A stretch of 64,000 bases of DNA from Crocinitomicaceae bacterium (lineage in GTDB: Bacteria > Bacteroidota > Bacteroidia > Flavobacteriales_D > Crocinitomicaceae). The notes under the pieces were generated by a model that was not told where the DNA came from, made no database searches, and was given only the letters and a program-made list of their open reading frames with translations. This document shows, piece after piece, positions 23,799-32,646 of this stretch (the stretch's first letter is position 1; each line of letters starts with the position of its first letter). Location: the NCBI GenBank assembly GCA_022447665.1, contig JAKVAQ010000001.1:1-64000 (forward strand), given 5' to 3'. The position numbers and the translations under genes were made by a program.

Positions 23799-24431
23799 TT
23801 AATATTCGCAATCGCCTTGGCGCGTTTCAATTAAATGAAGATTAGTTGACGTAACCATGAATTGATCTGGGTCGTGCTCATTGTTAAAGTACATATGATA
23901 TACCCAATAACCAGCTTCAGTAACTTCTAAAAAGCGTTCCGTATTCTCATCATCTCCCTCTAAACTAAAGGATATGCCTTTTTCAATCTTCTGAAAATAA
24001 TCCATACTCCAGCCAAAAGAGTCCACATACGAAAAGAAAAACGATGGTTGGTCTTCTTCCATTACGCCCGTTGTCTCATTACTCCCTTTCGTTAGAAATC
24101 TCGCGAAACCAGAATTATCTTCACACGGATCATAATAAAAAGAACCATCTTCATCGCGCTGAATGTAGTGTAGCTTTGTATTTGGATCGTTTTGATCATT
24201 ACTTATGAAAGCCATTGATTTAAGAACATCTTTCATGTCTTCTCTATCATCAATAATCACCTCATATTTATCGAGAAAAGCAATGCTTTCGGCAATAGGT
24301 TCTTCTTCGACGATAGGCTCCTCTACTACATTTTCCGGTTCTTCGACCACCTCTTCTTTAGCTTCTTCAGCCCCGCATGAAACTATAAATAATGAAACAA
24401 CAGCTACGGGAATTATCCTTTTTAACTTCAT
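23799..24431 (-). CDS. Lipoprotein of unknown function
   Basis: A 210-residue protein with a lipoprotein signal peptide (MKLKRIIPVAVVSLFIVSC, lipobox IVSC), a Glu/Val-rich low-complexity stretch (EEVVEEPENVVEEPIVEEEP) and a globular remainder (LDKYEVIIDDREDMKDVLKS, YYDPCEDNSGFARFLTKG, VYHMYFNNEHDPDQFMVTS). Three cysteines remain in the mature protein (about 118, 207 and the lipid-anchored one). No known family recognised. Periplasmic face of the outer or inner membrane. Confidence 0.65.
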   Translation of the reverse strand: MKLKRIIPVAVVSLFIVSCGAEEAKEEVVEEPENVVEEPIVEEEPIAESIAFLDKYEVIIDDREDMKDVLKSMAFISNDQNDPNTKLHYIQRDEDGSFYYDPCEDNSGFARFLTKGSNETTGVMEEDQPSFFFSYVDSFGWSMDYFQKIEKGISFSLEGDDENTERFLEVTEAGYWVYHMYFNNEHDPDQFMVTSTNLHLIETRQGDCEY

Positions 24432-24501
24432 AATATGGGTTTAGATTTCCCTTAAGTTATGAAATTAAAACAATAGAGTCAAGGATAAGGTTTTTCTTGG
24501 T

Positions 24502-25503
24502 TTAATATTCAATCACTTCCATAATCATTCGAAAGCCTCTTGTGGATGATGATGAATTTCGTCCCGTATAACTTTGTTTAACAGCGTTTTTTAAATAATA
24601 ACCAGGATCTTTCCAACTTCCTCCTTTGGTGATTCCTTCTTCTAAGACCATTTCTGAAACATTACCCGCCATATTGTACAGGCCGTACCCATTTGGATTA
24701 TAAGAATGTCCTGGAGCAGTGATGTCTGCCGCATCATTCAGCGATCCAGCAACACCCATATAATAGCCACCTCTGTGAGCCCGATAAATGTAAACCTCTT
24801 CATATTCTCCTTCCTCGTTCTTCTTGTATAAAGTATCACGACTTATTCCTTCATTTCCAAACAATAAGCAATTTGCAAGTGGCTGACCCACTGCGTTTTT
24901 TATGTAGGGTCCACCCCAAGGATACTCCGCATATTCTAATCCACCTTGAGCAGCATACATCCATTCTAACTCCGTGGGCAATCTAAAATTTACTTTCTTA
25001 AAAATATTGAATGGACCATTATTAAATATGTCCGTAATCCATTCGCAATAAGCGATTGCCTGTTCATAGGAAACGCCTACAACTGGATAATTTTGATAGG
25101 CTGGATGACGAAAATAATGTTGAACATAAGGCTCGTTATAGGATAGGTCAGAAATCCAGACATTAGTATCTGGAAGCATTTTTTCATATTCCGGTGAGCC
25201 CGCATTTTTTAAACTGTAGAGGAACTCCAAGTAATTGAAATTGGTAAGCTCTTGGTTGTACATGTAAAACTCATTTACATTCTCTACTTTTTTCTTTTCT
25301 TTTCCGCTTTCCCCTTCCCCAAAATAACCGACACTACCTTTGGGGATAAAGACATAATAATCGAATTCTTTGAGAAAAGCTTTCCGCTTCTTGTTTATGA
25401 TTTTTAAAGAATCTTTATTTACTTTTTCTCCTTCACTGGCCTTGAGTGTTTGAGTGGCTAAAACGAATATTCCTGTCAAAATAAGGGTATAGGCTATTTT
25501 CAT
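24502..25503 (-). CDS. SUMF1/FGE-sulfatase-fold exported protein, GldK/GldJ-like
   Basis: A 333-residue protein with a signal peptide (MKIAYTLILTGIFVLATQTL). The fold is that of formylglycine-generating-enzyme-like proteins: FIPKGSVGYFGEG, YPVVGVSYEQAIAYCEWITD, FRLPTELEWMYAAQGG, PNGYGLYNMAGNVSEMV, TKGGSWKDP and the terminal STRGFRMIMEV. In Bacteroidota such exported proteins include GldJ and GldK of the gliding/T9SS apparatus, but this gene has no T9SS neighbours and no lipobox cysteine is obvious. The catalytic cysteine pair of true FGEs is not seen, so a structural role is more likely. Confidence 0.8.
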   Translation of the reverse strand: MKIAYTLILTGIFVLATQTLKASEGEKVNKDSLKIINKKRKAFLKEFDYYVFIPKGSVGYFGEGESGKEKKKVENVNEFYMYNQELTNFNYLEFLYSLKNAGSPEYEKMLPDTNVWISDLSYNEPYVQHYFRHPAYQNYPVVGVSYEQAIAYCEWITDIFNNGPFNIFKKVNFRLPTELEWMYAAQGGLEYAEYPWGGPYIKNAVGQPLANCLLFGNEGISRDTLYKKNEEGEYEEVYIYRAHRGGYYMGVAGSLNDAADITAPGHSYNPNGYGLYNMAGNVSEMVLEEGITKGGSWKDPGYYLKNAVKQSYTGRNSSSSTRGFRMIMEVIEY

Positions 25504-25571
25504 AATTTGAGATTTTGCATATATAATTAGAAATTGATTCTAGGTTACATTTAATCTTTATTTTAGGCTCC

Positions 25572-25685
25572 GTGAAGAATTTTACCGAGCACAAATATTT
25601 TAGCGTTTTCGCTGCCGCAGCTGTCACGTTTGTTGGTGTTATACTTTTTCACTGGCAAGTTTATCAGATATTCTTCTTCCCGTAG
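25572..25685 (+). CDS. Possible small membrane protein (37 aa, GTG start)
   Basis: GTG at 25572 opens 37 codons: a polar N-terminus (KNFTEHKYFSVF), a hydrophobic helix (AAAAVTFVGVILFHW) and an aromatic end (QVYQIFFFP). It runs in the same direction as the next, frameshifted membrane-protein gene. No homologue is recognised. It is included because the translation is strongly membrane-protein-like, but the non-ATG start lowers confidence. Confidence 0.3.
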   Translation: MKNFTEHKYFSVFAAAAVTFVGVILFHWQVYQIFFFP

Positions 25686-25733
25686 TTACAGTATTTGATT
25701 AAAATTCCGAGCATCTTCATATTTCATAATAAA

Positions 25734-26143
25734 ATGAAAAATGTACCTGGTGGAAGGGGTGGATTTGCCATTGTTTTTTTGGTGGATTCATAGTTTACAC
25801 GCTCAGTTTTATGGCGTTGATTTATAAATCTGGTGACTTCTTTTACTTTGATTTTTACCAGCCGTTTTTCTATGAGTTTTATGAATTGTTCGGAAGTTAT
25901 GGGATTGGAGTTATTGGAATTATAATTGTGCAAATATTAAATCATCGCGCGATTGATAAAAAAATTAAATGGGAAGATCAGATTGGAGATAATTTCGCCT
26001 TTCGTCACCTCTTTTACATGGGTGCTTCTGGCCTATTCTGTTTTTTACTAACAATGTTGTACACTAATTCCTATTTAATGTACTACCAGAGTTCTACCTT
26101 GGTTTATCTTTTGGTTTTTATCGTAGCCGGATTTGAACTTTAG
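25734..26143 (+). pseudogene. Small multi-span membrane protein with a frameshift in its first helix
   Basis: ATG at 25734 begins MKNVPGGRGGFAIVF, but the frame meets a stop at 25791. The continuation FGGFIVYTLSFMALIYKSGD lies in another frame and runs open to 26143, giving a protein of about 136 residues with three or four helices (SYGIGVIGIIIVQIL, LFYMGASGLFCFLLTMLYT, LVYLLVFIVAGFEL). The switch point is the seven-T run at about 25773-25780. An in-frame ATG at 25811 could give a 110-residue product missing helix 1. Either a homopolymer error or a broken gene. Function not recognised. Confidence 0.5.
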
Positions 26144-26186
26144 TGGACAGAAAAGCGTCCAATTTATCATTCAAGTAAGTAGACCC

Positions 26187-26867
26187 TTATTGACGAATCA
26201 CCCTTCCGTCCAATAATTCAATAATACGATGCGTACGGTTAGCAAAATCAGTATCGTGCGTAACTACAAGTAAAGATTGTTTATACTCTTCTGCCAATTC
26301 TTTGAAGATTTCAAATACAATTTCTGAGTTCTTATGATCTAAATTTCCCGTTGGCTCATCGGCCATAATTATGGATGGATCATTAATTAAAGCTCTAGCA
26401 ATAGCCACCCTTTGTTTTTGTCCTCCAGAAATTTGATTGGCTTTCTTCAAGGCTTCATCTTGAATACCCAATACCTTCAGCTTTTCGTAAGCGTTATGTT
26501 CAATTTCCGCAGCAGTTAATTCTCCAAGTTTTAATCCTGGCATCATCACATTCTGCAACACATTAAATTCGTTCAATAAATAGTGAAATTGAAATACGAA
26601 GCCTATTTTAGCATTGCGTACATGGGCTAAATGTGCCTCTGTTTTATCACCCAAAAACTCCCCATCAATGTACAATTCACCTTCATAATCGGTGTCCATT
26701 GTACTTAAAATATAAAGTAGAGTTGACTTTCCACATCCAGATTTACCAATAATTGAAGTGAATTCACCAGCTTTCAAATCAAAGGTGACATCCGTTAAAA
26801 CCTGAACCGTTTTGGGATCATGAAAAAACTTACTAATCGCTTTTGCTTCCAATACATTTTTCTCCAT
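26187..26867 (-). CDS. ABC transporter ATPase, LolD/MacB-type
   Basis: A 226-residue ATPase. Walker A GKSGCGKST (41-49), Q-loop FVFQFHYLL, signature ISGGQKQR (first residue Ile instead of Leu), Walker B SIIMADEPTGNL and the switch VTHDTDFANR are all intact. It belongs to the LolD/MacB/FtsE group, which works with FtsX-type permeases and, in MacAB-like systems, a membrane fusion protein. Those two partners are directly upstream and are both broken (26870-28174), so this ATPase is probably an orphan on its way to loss, or it serves another permease. Confidence 0.88.
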   Translation of the reverse strand: MEKNVLEAKAISKFFHDPKTVQVLTDVTFDLKAGEFTSIIGKSGCGKSTLLYILSTMDTDYEGELYIDGEFLGDKTEAHLAHVRNAKIGFVFQFHYLLNEFNVLQNVMMPGLKLGELTAAEIEHNAYEKLKVLGIQDEALKKANQISGGQKQRVAIARALINDPSIIMADEPTGNLDHKNSEIVFEIFKELAEEYKQSLLVVTHDTDFANRTHRIIELLDGRVIRQ

Positions 26868-26869
26868 CC

Positions 26870-27217
26870 TTATTTCCCCCTAATTATTTCTACAGGATCA
26901 ATTTTACTAGCTTTTCTATACGGGAAATAACCGGCAAAATAGGTTGCAGCGATTGAAAAAATTACAGCAATTACATAATACCTTAAATCGTAATTTATCG
27001 GATAGGTTGTAATGGTGGGCAAGGCGTCGGTATCAAACGGAACCATATCAATCAAATTACACAAACCAAAACCAAACACGAGTCCTAATGCCCCTCCAAA
27101 TACGCCAATAACCAAGGCTATGGTAATGAATATTAAGCTCACATCCATTCCTGAAAAACCTGTTGCCTTAAGAATTGCTATGGAGTCCACTTTTTCATTT
27201 ATCCAAAACATAATTCT
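26870..27217 (-). pseudogene. C-terminal fragment of an FtsX/MacB-type permease
   Basis: Only about the last 110 residues of an expected 400-residue permease remain: EKVDSIAILKATGFSGMDV, two hydrophobic helices (LIFITIALVIGVFGGALGLV and YYVIAVIFSIAATYFAGYF) and the terminal YRKASKIDPVEIIRGK, a very typical FtsX C-terminus. The N-terminal helix and the periplasmic domain are missing. The upstream edge, near 27200, abuts the truncated 3' end of the membrane fusion gene in a different frame, so a single deletion appears to have joined the two. The stop is two bases before the ATPase start. Confidence 0.85.
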
Positions 27218-28174
27218 CATTCACCAAATACATTCTCGGAATGACCAGCGCACTATCTTTAGAATTTAAAACAATGTTCGCCTCAAAATTCATATTAGGA
27301 TAAAGCACCGTCGGTTGATTTACGAATTCTGCCTCCAATAAAAATGTCTTACTTCGAGTATCCATTATCGGGTTAATCTTCGTTATACGCGCTTCGAAAA
27401 CAGAATCTTCATAGCTATCTAGCGTAACAATAACCTCTTGCCCTACTTGTATTTGAAGACTGTCCCTTTCATCTACTTGCATTTCTAAAATAAACTTGTC
27501 GGCATCACCGATTATAGCCAGTTCAGACTGAATATTCACCATCTCCCCTTTTAACTTATTCATGCTATACACTTTCCCTTCTATTTCACTGTACACCATA
27601 AAATCTTTCTGCGCAGATCCAGAAATTTCGAGGTTCTTTTTTGCTTGGGAAGAATTGAACTTAAGTTGTCGGTAATAATCGTTGTATTGCGTTATGGCTG
27701 AAGCATAATTCGTTTTGGAAGTCTCATAAGCCAGTTCGCTTTGCTCGTATTGCGAATCCGATACTCCTCCTTCTTTTTTAAGCACGGTATTCCGCGCAAA
27801 TTGAGTAGAATCAGTAACCATTTTCTTTTGTGCTATGTCAATCTTATTCTTAAGATCATTTAATAGGTTGACATTATTGTGAAAGCTCTAAAAATCAGCC
27901 GTTAGCTGAGCGTTTTCATTATTTAAACGCTGTGTTTCATTGTAAATAGAAATGATAGGCGAACCAACAATTACATAATCACCCGATTCTACAAAAACCT
28001 CATCTACGATGCCATTTACTTTAGGGTGAACAGCATACTGATTATCACTTTTAATAATCCCTGCAGCGTAAATAGATTCTGTAATAGAAGAGAAGGTAGG
28101 TGTAATACTTTCTTTTTTCTCTCCACAGCTTACCACTCCGAATAGTATAACAAGGCTAAAAACTAATTTTTCAT
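27200..28174 (-). pseudogene. HlyD/MacA-type membrane fusion protein, broken by nonsense, frameshift and deletion
   Basis: The probable start is the ATG at 28174. With one base added to the A-run behind it, a lipoprotein signal MKKLVFSLVILFGVVSC appears; without it the frame closes. The biotinyl-lipoyl-like part (VHPKVNGIVDEVFVESGDYV) then runs to an in-frame TAG at 27888-27890, after which the same frame continues (SFHNNVNLLNDLKNKI) through the coiled-coil hairpin and the second lipoyl half (MVYSEIEGKVYSMNKLKGE) to LVIPRMYLVNENYVL. There it is cut off and followed by the permease fragment. The expected C-terminal 50-100 residues are gone. The gene cannot give a working adaptor. Confidence 0.85.
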
Positions 28175-28330
28175 ATTGGTGCGAATGAATTGATCCAAAT
28201 TTGAGTATTTCAAACCATCTAAAAAACCAATCTCCACACTAATTTCCCATTCTTTATGAGGAACATATTTGAAGATGATTTAAATCAGAAAACTCTGCCA
28301 TTGAGATCACGAACTTCACGAATAAATCGC

Positions 28331-28828
28331 ATGAAAAAGGCACTCAAAATACTTGGTATTCTTCTGGTAGGTTTTATTGGCTTTCTCTTTTGGTATGACT
28401 ATACCTATTCTATAGATGTGATTGAAAGCGAAAGTTATAATGAGGAAAGTAGAGCTAAAAGTTTATTGATTGCCTCTCAAGGCAGTGCGTACAAAAATGC
28501 CATTGTTAACAATATTGTGGATGAATTCAAGCCTTTGGGTATTCGAATAAGCGTAGTGGATGTAACCAAGACTGAAGACATTGATCCCGACGAATGGGAC
28601 GCTCTCGCTATAATACATACTATTGAAATGTGGGCTCCTCAAGAAGATGCCGAGGCCTTTCTTACCGAACATTATGATCCCAACAAGATGCTTGTCTTTG
28701 CTACATCTGGTGATGGAACGATGCACATGGAAGGCATTGATGGAATGACGGGCGCTTCAATTATGGAAGATGTAAATTCTAAATCTTCGAAGCTAATTGC
28801 GGAAATTAACAGCATCTTTGAGCTATAA
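28331..28828 (+). CDS. Membrane-anchored flavodoxin-fold protein
   Basis: About 165 residues from the ATG at 28331 (an ORF start at 28256 would add 25 unlikely residues before the anchor). One N-terminal helix (ALKILGILLVGFIGFLFWY) is followed by an alpha/beta domain that resembles flavodoxin: AKSLLIASQGSAYKNAIVNN at the FMN phosphate loop, ISVVDVTKTEDIDPDEWDAL, IIHTIEMWAPQEDAEAFL, and KMLVFATSGDGT. The phosphate-loop consensus (T/S-x-T-G-x-T) is altered, so FMN binding is uncertain. It is divergent from the broken efflux operon and 42 bases upstream of the STAS-like gene. Confidence 0.6.
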   Translation: MKKALKILGILLVGFIGFLFWYDYTYSIDVIESESYNEESRAKSLLIASQGSAYKNAIVNNIVDEFKPLGIRISVVDVTKTEDIDPDEWDALAIIHTIEMWAPQEDAEAFLTEHYDPNKMLVFATSGDGTMHMEGIDGMTGASIMEDVNSKSSKLIAEINSIFEL

Positions 28829-28869
28829 TCACGATTTTTATTTAATTTAATTCTCAAATCACAAGGGAT

Positions 28870-29241
28870 ATGAAGGTTATTGAAAACGAAAATTCCAAAG
28901 TCACTTTAACTAACGATAAATTATTCATTGCAGAGTATAAGGATAATGTGTGTTTGGAGGTAAACGATATTCAAGTAGTGATTGATAATTACGATGATAA
29001 TACTGATGGTGAAATGTGGAAAGTGCTGCATGTTTTTCCTAAAGGCACTACCGTATCATCTTCAGCACGCGATCATGCTGAAAACAGAGAAAAACCAGCC
29101 AAAGCAGAAGCTTTTGTTATTGAAGGAATCGGAAACCGCATTTTGTTTCGTTTTTACCAGAAATTCCGTTCCATAAAATATCCGATTAAAGAATTCTCCA
29201 ATCGTGAAAAAGCAATGGAGTGGTTGGATAAGATAGATTGA
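28870..29241 (+). CDS. STAS/SpoIIAA-fold protein (DUF7793-like)
   Basis: A 123-residue cytoplasmic protein. The pattern KLFIAEYKDNVCLEVNDIQ, VLHVFPKGTTVSSSARDH, KAEAFVIEGIGNRILFRFYQ and the terminal PIKEFSNREKAMEWLDK matches small STAS-like proteins of Bacteroidota, in which ARDF/ARDH and A.EWL are landmarks. STAS proteins are anti-anti-sigma factors or similar switches. A SpoIIE-type phosphatase follows 685 bases downstream, which makes a partner-switch role plausible. The Ser cluster TVSSSARD is where a phosphorylatable residue would be expected. The family assignment is from memory of the pattern only. Confidence 0.55.
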   Translation: MKVIENENSKVTLTNDKLFIAEYKDNVCLEVNDIQVVIDNYDDNTDGEMWKVLHVFPKGTTVSSSARDHAENREKPAKAEAFVIEGIGNRILFRFYQKFRSIKYPIKEFSNREKAMEWLDKID

Positions 29242-29320
29242 TCTCATGTTTTGCGCAAAACCTCATTTGAAGTTCGAAATTCAATTATTAAACTCCTATG
29301 AACGCGTATAAATTTGTTTC

Positions 29321-29835
29321 ATGGAAAAGCCTAGAATTAGACGTTTGCTATACCTTCTGACCGTGATTGTTTTGCTTTCATCCTGTGGAATGCGCAGCGG
29401 GAACTTTAACAAACAAAAATTTACTAAGCTCAAGCAAGTAGAGCATGATTATGCTGAAGCAGAAGAAGTGGCTGAATTCAATGAAAGCGAGAATCAGTTA
29501 CCATTTATCGAAGAAAACAACATTGGCTTTGAAATTAAAGCGACAGAACAAAATGAAATTCTGTACACCGATGAAATTTCAAAAACGGATCAAAACCAAA
29601 ATCCAATTGTATTCTGGGCCTGATTCTTCTCACTCCCATGGGGATTTTTCTTATCGCTGCATTTATTATGGCCTGGAATCTAATAAGAAGAAGTAAGAAA
29701 TTTCCCAAGGAACTTAATGAAGAATCCGTAAACCATTATAGGACAAAACTTACACTGGCGAAGCTTGTCGCATACGGTGGTGTTGTAATTATTTTCGGGT
29801 TTTTCTTATTAATCGTTGCTGGACAATTGTTCTAG
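29321..29835 (+). pseudogene. Lipoprotein with C-terminal membrane helices, frameshifted; paralogue of 34339-35112
   Basis: From 29321 the protein has a lipoprotein signal (RRLLYLLTVIVLLSSC), the segment GNFNKQKFTKLK, an acidic linker and stops at 29621-29623. The sense continues in another frame as ILGLILLTPMGIFLIAAFIM followed by a second helix (VVIIFGFFLLIVAG) up to 29835. One frameshift near 29595-29610 separates them. The intact gene at 34339 has the same order: SCG, RNFTKQKFTSLK, an acidic linker and C-terminal helices. A TAAATTTG (-7-like) motif lies directly before the start (29309-29316). A homopolymer error is possible here as well. Confidence 0.6.
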
Positions 29836-29925
29836 TTGTCTGATTTACAGATGTTATTCATAAGCTTACTATTTGATGATCTAATTTGACTTCAAGAATC
29901 ACTTCATAATTGGTAACTTTCGCTT

Positions 29926-31872
29926 GTGAAATACCTAATTATACTTATTTCATATTTAAGTCTCTATTCTGCTTTTGGCCAAATGTCAGAGGCAGATTCT
30001 CTTGAGCAAATCTTAGAATCTGAAATTGATGATAAGGAAAGATTGGACATCCTTATTTATTTGATTGAAAGAACCGGAGAGCCGGAAAAATTCGCCCAAT
30101 ACAAATCAGAGGCAGAGCCGTTGGCAAATCTACTCCAAGATCAAGAAGCAGCTATAAAAATCAAATATAACGAGGGCAAGATTTGGATGCAAAATCAAGA
30201 AAATGCACGCGGAATGGGTTTGATTCAAGAAGCTCTTTTAGAAGCTGAGGAGATTAAAGATTCCATTCTAATGTCGCAAATGCACTACACAATCGGGGCA
30301 TTTTATTTTTGGTCTGAAGAATTAGATAATGCTCACAAATCGATGTTAAGGTCTGTAGAAACATACCCTACTTATGGCGATTCTTTAAGATTGGCCACCA
30401 ATTACATGGCACTTGGTGTTGTTTCTCAAAATGTGATTACCAAGGAAGATGCTTTAAACTATCAACTCATTGCATTAGAAATTAAAGAACGGATTAATGC
30501 CGTTGATGCACTTCCAATATCCTATAATAATGCAGCGGAAACTTATTTCGAATTAGGAATGATCACTGAGGCGAATAACTTAGTTGAAAAGGCGATTCAT
30601 TTATCTGACAGCATTCAGCAATTGTCAAGTTTATACTATGCCATATTCCTAAAAGGAGAGTTTCTTTACAAACAAGAAAAATATCGATTAGCCATACCAC
30701 ATCTCGCTGAGGCAACGCAGTATTGGGAAGATAATGAATCAACTAAAGATCTTCCGAGAGTTTATAAACACTTGTACCAAGCATATAAAGAGGCGGAGGA
30801 TTTTGAAAATGCACTCCTTACACTTGAAAAAAGTAACGTCGTACGTGACACCCTTTTTAATATTGAGAAGATTTCAGCTGCTGCTGACATAGAGGCTAAA
30901 TATGAAGGTGTAAAGAAAGACATGGAAATCCTCCGAGAAAAAGAGGAAAAAGAGTGGGCCATAAAAGAGAACGAGTTAACGAAATCTCAGGAAAATCTAA
31001 GACTAACCATTTTCATTGTTATTTGCGTGGTGCTCTTGGTGAATATTCTCTACCTCTATCGTCGGTACAAGAGTCAGCGAAAAGACAAAGAACTTATTCA
31101 GTTGCAAAAGCAGCAAATTGAAATTCGGAGTGAAGAAATTCAGGATTCAATTAATTACGCTAAACGTATTCAATCGGCAATTTTACCTTCGAAGTCACTC
31201 ATAAGTGAAGAATTAGAAGAGGCATTTGTACTCTATCTTCCAAAAGATGTAGTTGCTGGTGACTTTTATTGGCTTCATCCCACGAAAAAAGGTGTGTTAT
31301 TTGCCGCAGCAGATTGCACCGGGCATGGAGTTCCTGGGGCCCTCGTTAGTGTTATTTGTAATAATGCACTTAATCGATCCGTGAGAGAGTTTAACCTGGA
31401 TAAACCTTCGGACATTCTTGATAAAACTAGGGAGCTTGTACTATCAGAATTTGATAAATCGGAAGATCAAGTGAAGGACGGTATGGATATCGCACTCTGC
31501 TCAATTGAAGAAAATAAACTGCATTATTCAGGTGCTCATAATCCTCTTTGGATTTTACGCGATGGTGAATTCATGGAGATCAAAGGAGATAAACAACCAA
31601 TAGGTAAATTTGAAATGGCAAAGCCTTTCACCAATCATTCCCTTGATCTTAAAAAAGGTGATCAAATATATGTATTCACAGATGGTTTTGTTGATCAATT
31701 TGGAGGAGAAAAAGGGAAAAAATTCAAAGCCAAATCATTACGAGAATTCTTGAAAACAATTGGCCATAAATCAATAGCTGATCAAAAAACTGAACTTATA
31801 AATATCTTCCATCAATGGAAAGGTGACTTAGAACAGGTTGATGATGTCTGTGTTATAGGAGTACGTGTTTAA
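29926..31872 (+). CDS. TPR-sensor SpoIIE-family serine phosphatase
   Basis: A 648-residue protein starting at GTG 29926; this start gives a signal peptide (KYLIILISYLSLYSAFG). Residues 20-330 are TPR helices in the periplasm (ALNYQLIALEIKERINAVDA, AAETYFELGMITEANNLV). A membrane helix lies at about 362-380 (LTIFIVICVVLLVNILYLY). A coiled coil (KELIQLQKQQIEIRSEEIQD) leads to the PP2C/SpoIIE domain, with DVVAGDFYWL, AADCTGHGVPGALVS, KDGMDIALC, FTDGFVDQFGG and the terminal VDDVCVIG. All metal aspartates are present. The catalytic domain is very close to the 18652-20040 paralogue. The STAS-like protein upstream is a candidate substrate. Confidence 0.92.
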   Translation: MKYLIILISYLSLYSAFGQMSEADSLEQILESEIDDKERLDILIYLIERTGEPEKFAQYKSEAEPLANLLQDQEAAIKIKYNEGKIWMQNQENARGMGLIQEALLEAEEIKDSILMSQMHYTIGAFYFWSEELDNAHKSMLRSVETYPTYGDSLRLATNYMALGVVSQNVITKEDALNYQLIALEIKERINAVDALPISYNNAAETYFELGMITEANNLVEKAIHLSDSIQQLSSLYYAIFLKGEFLYKQEKYRLAIPHLAEATQYWEDNESTKDLPRVYKHLYQAYKEAEDFENALLTLEKSNVVRDTLFNIEKISAAADIEAKYEGVKKDMEILREKEEKEWAIKENELTKSQENLRLTIFIVICVVLLVNILYLYRRYKSQRKDKELIQLQKQQIEIRSEEIQDSINYAKRIQSAILPSKSLISEELEEAFVLYLPKDVVAGDFYWLHPTKKGVLFAAADCTGHGVPGALVSVICNNALNRSVREFNLDKPSDILDKTRELVLSEFDKSEDQVKDGMDIALCSIEENKLHYSGAHNPLWILRDGEFMEIKGDKQPIGKFEMAKPFTNHSLDLKKGDQIYVFTDGFVDQFGGEKGKKFKAKSLREFLKTIGHKSIADQKTELINIFHQWKGDLEQVDDVCVIGVRV

Positions 31873-32540
31873 TTCTCCGAAAAGATTTTATCAATCACCG
31901 GTTGAATATTTTTTGCTTCGTTATACCCATTAGCAATCAAAAAGAACTCCTCACCCTTCTTTAAAACTAGGGAAGGGAATCCCTTAATTCCTAGATTAGC
32001 AGAAAGTTGAAAATCCTCTACCGTTGCTCGCTTCATATCATCTGAATTAAACTTGGCCTGAAATTCATCTACATCCAATCCTAACTTTGAGGCTACAGTA
32101 ATAAAGGTAACCAGTTCATTCGTATTTTTTCCTTGGGCATAAAAAGCTTTCTGAACTTCTTTAAAAAATTCAAACTCTATTTCCGGATTCATTTCACGTG
32201 CAACCACGCAAGCCCTGGCCGCAGGCTCCGTGTCATACACAAAAGCTGTGTTATCTAAAATAGCATAAGAGAAAGGCTGACCAGAACGTTTATTTACTTC
32301 TTGCCAATGATGACGTAAAAACTCACTCATTACTTGATTGCCAAATTCAGGAACAACATCACCATTTTTAGTGGTGCCATGAGGACGTAAGCCTCCATTT
32401 ACAACCTTCAATGGAATATCAGTATTTGCATTTGCTAAATCACTTAGCTCCTCAGCAAAACCATAGCACCATGAGCACATGGTATCGCCGAAATAAATTA
32501 AATAATTGTCTTTTGAATTAAGCCAGCTTGTATTTTCCAT
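31869..32540 (-). CDS. DsbA-family thiol oxidoreductase (FrnE/YwbO-like)
   Basis: About 223 residues from the ATG at 32540 (MENTSW), chosen because the upstream extension to 32609 is not protein-like. YFGDTMCSWCYGF carries the redox-active CxxC (C22, C25) followed by the helical insertion typical of DsbA, and NLGIKGFPSLVL contains the cis-proline. GGLRPHGTT is characteristic of the FrnE-like cytosolic branch. No signal peptide, so cytoplasmic. Thioredoxin-fold disulfide oxidoreductase or isomerase. It converges with the phosphatase gene, with a 4-base overlap. Confidence 0.82.
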   Translation of the reverse strand: MENTSWLNSKDNYLIYFGDTMCSWCYGFAEELSDLANANTDIPLKVVNGGLRPHGTTKNGDVVPEFGNQVMSEFLRHHWQEVNKRSGQPFSYAILDNTAFVYDTEPAARACVVAREMNPEIEFEFFKEVQKAFYAQGKNTNELVTFITVASKLGLDVDEFQAKFNSDDMKRATVEDFQLSANLGIKGFPSLVLKKGEEFFLIANGYNEAKNIQPVIDKIFSEN

Positions 32541-32646
32541 AATTCTTGGTCGCGTTTTGATTAATCGACTTACGGAAAACTTAACAAATAATTCGTTTGG
32601 TAGGTTCAATTATTTCTTAATTTCGGGTGACCAATAACTTACCGTA

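Noticed and set aside
25724-25933. 69-codon minus-strand ORF
   Set aside because: It is antisense to the frameshifted membrane protein, which has consistent hydrophobic helices.
27012-27269. 85-codon plus-strand ORF
   Set aside because: It is antisense to the permease fragment, which has a clear FtsX C-terminus.
29445-29696. 83-codon plus-strand ORF overlapping the frameshifted lipoprotein
   Set aside because: It is a third frame without signal peptide or helix; the split lipoprotein explains the region better.
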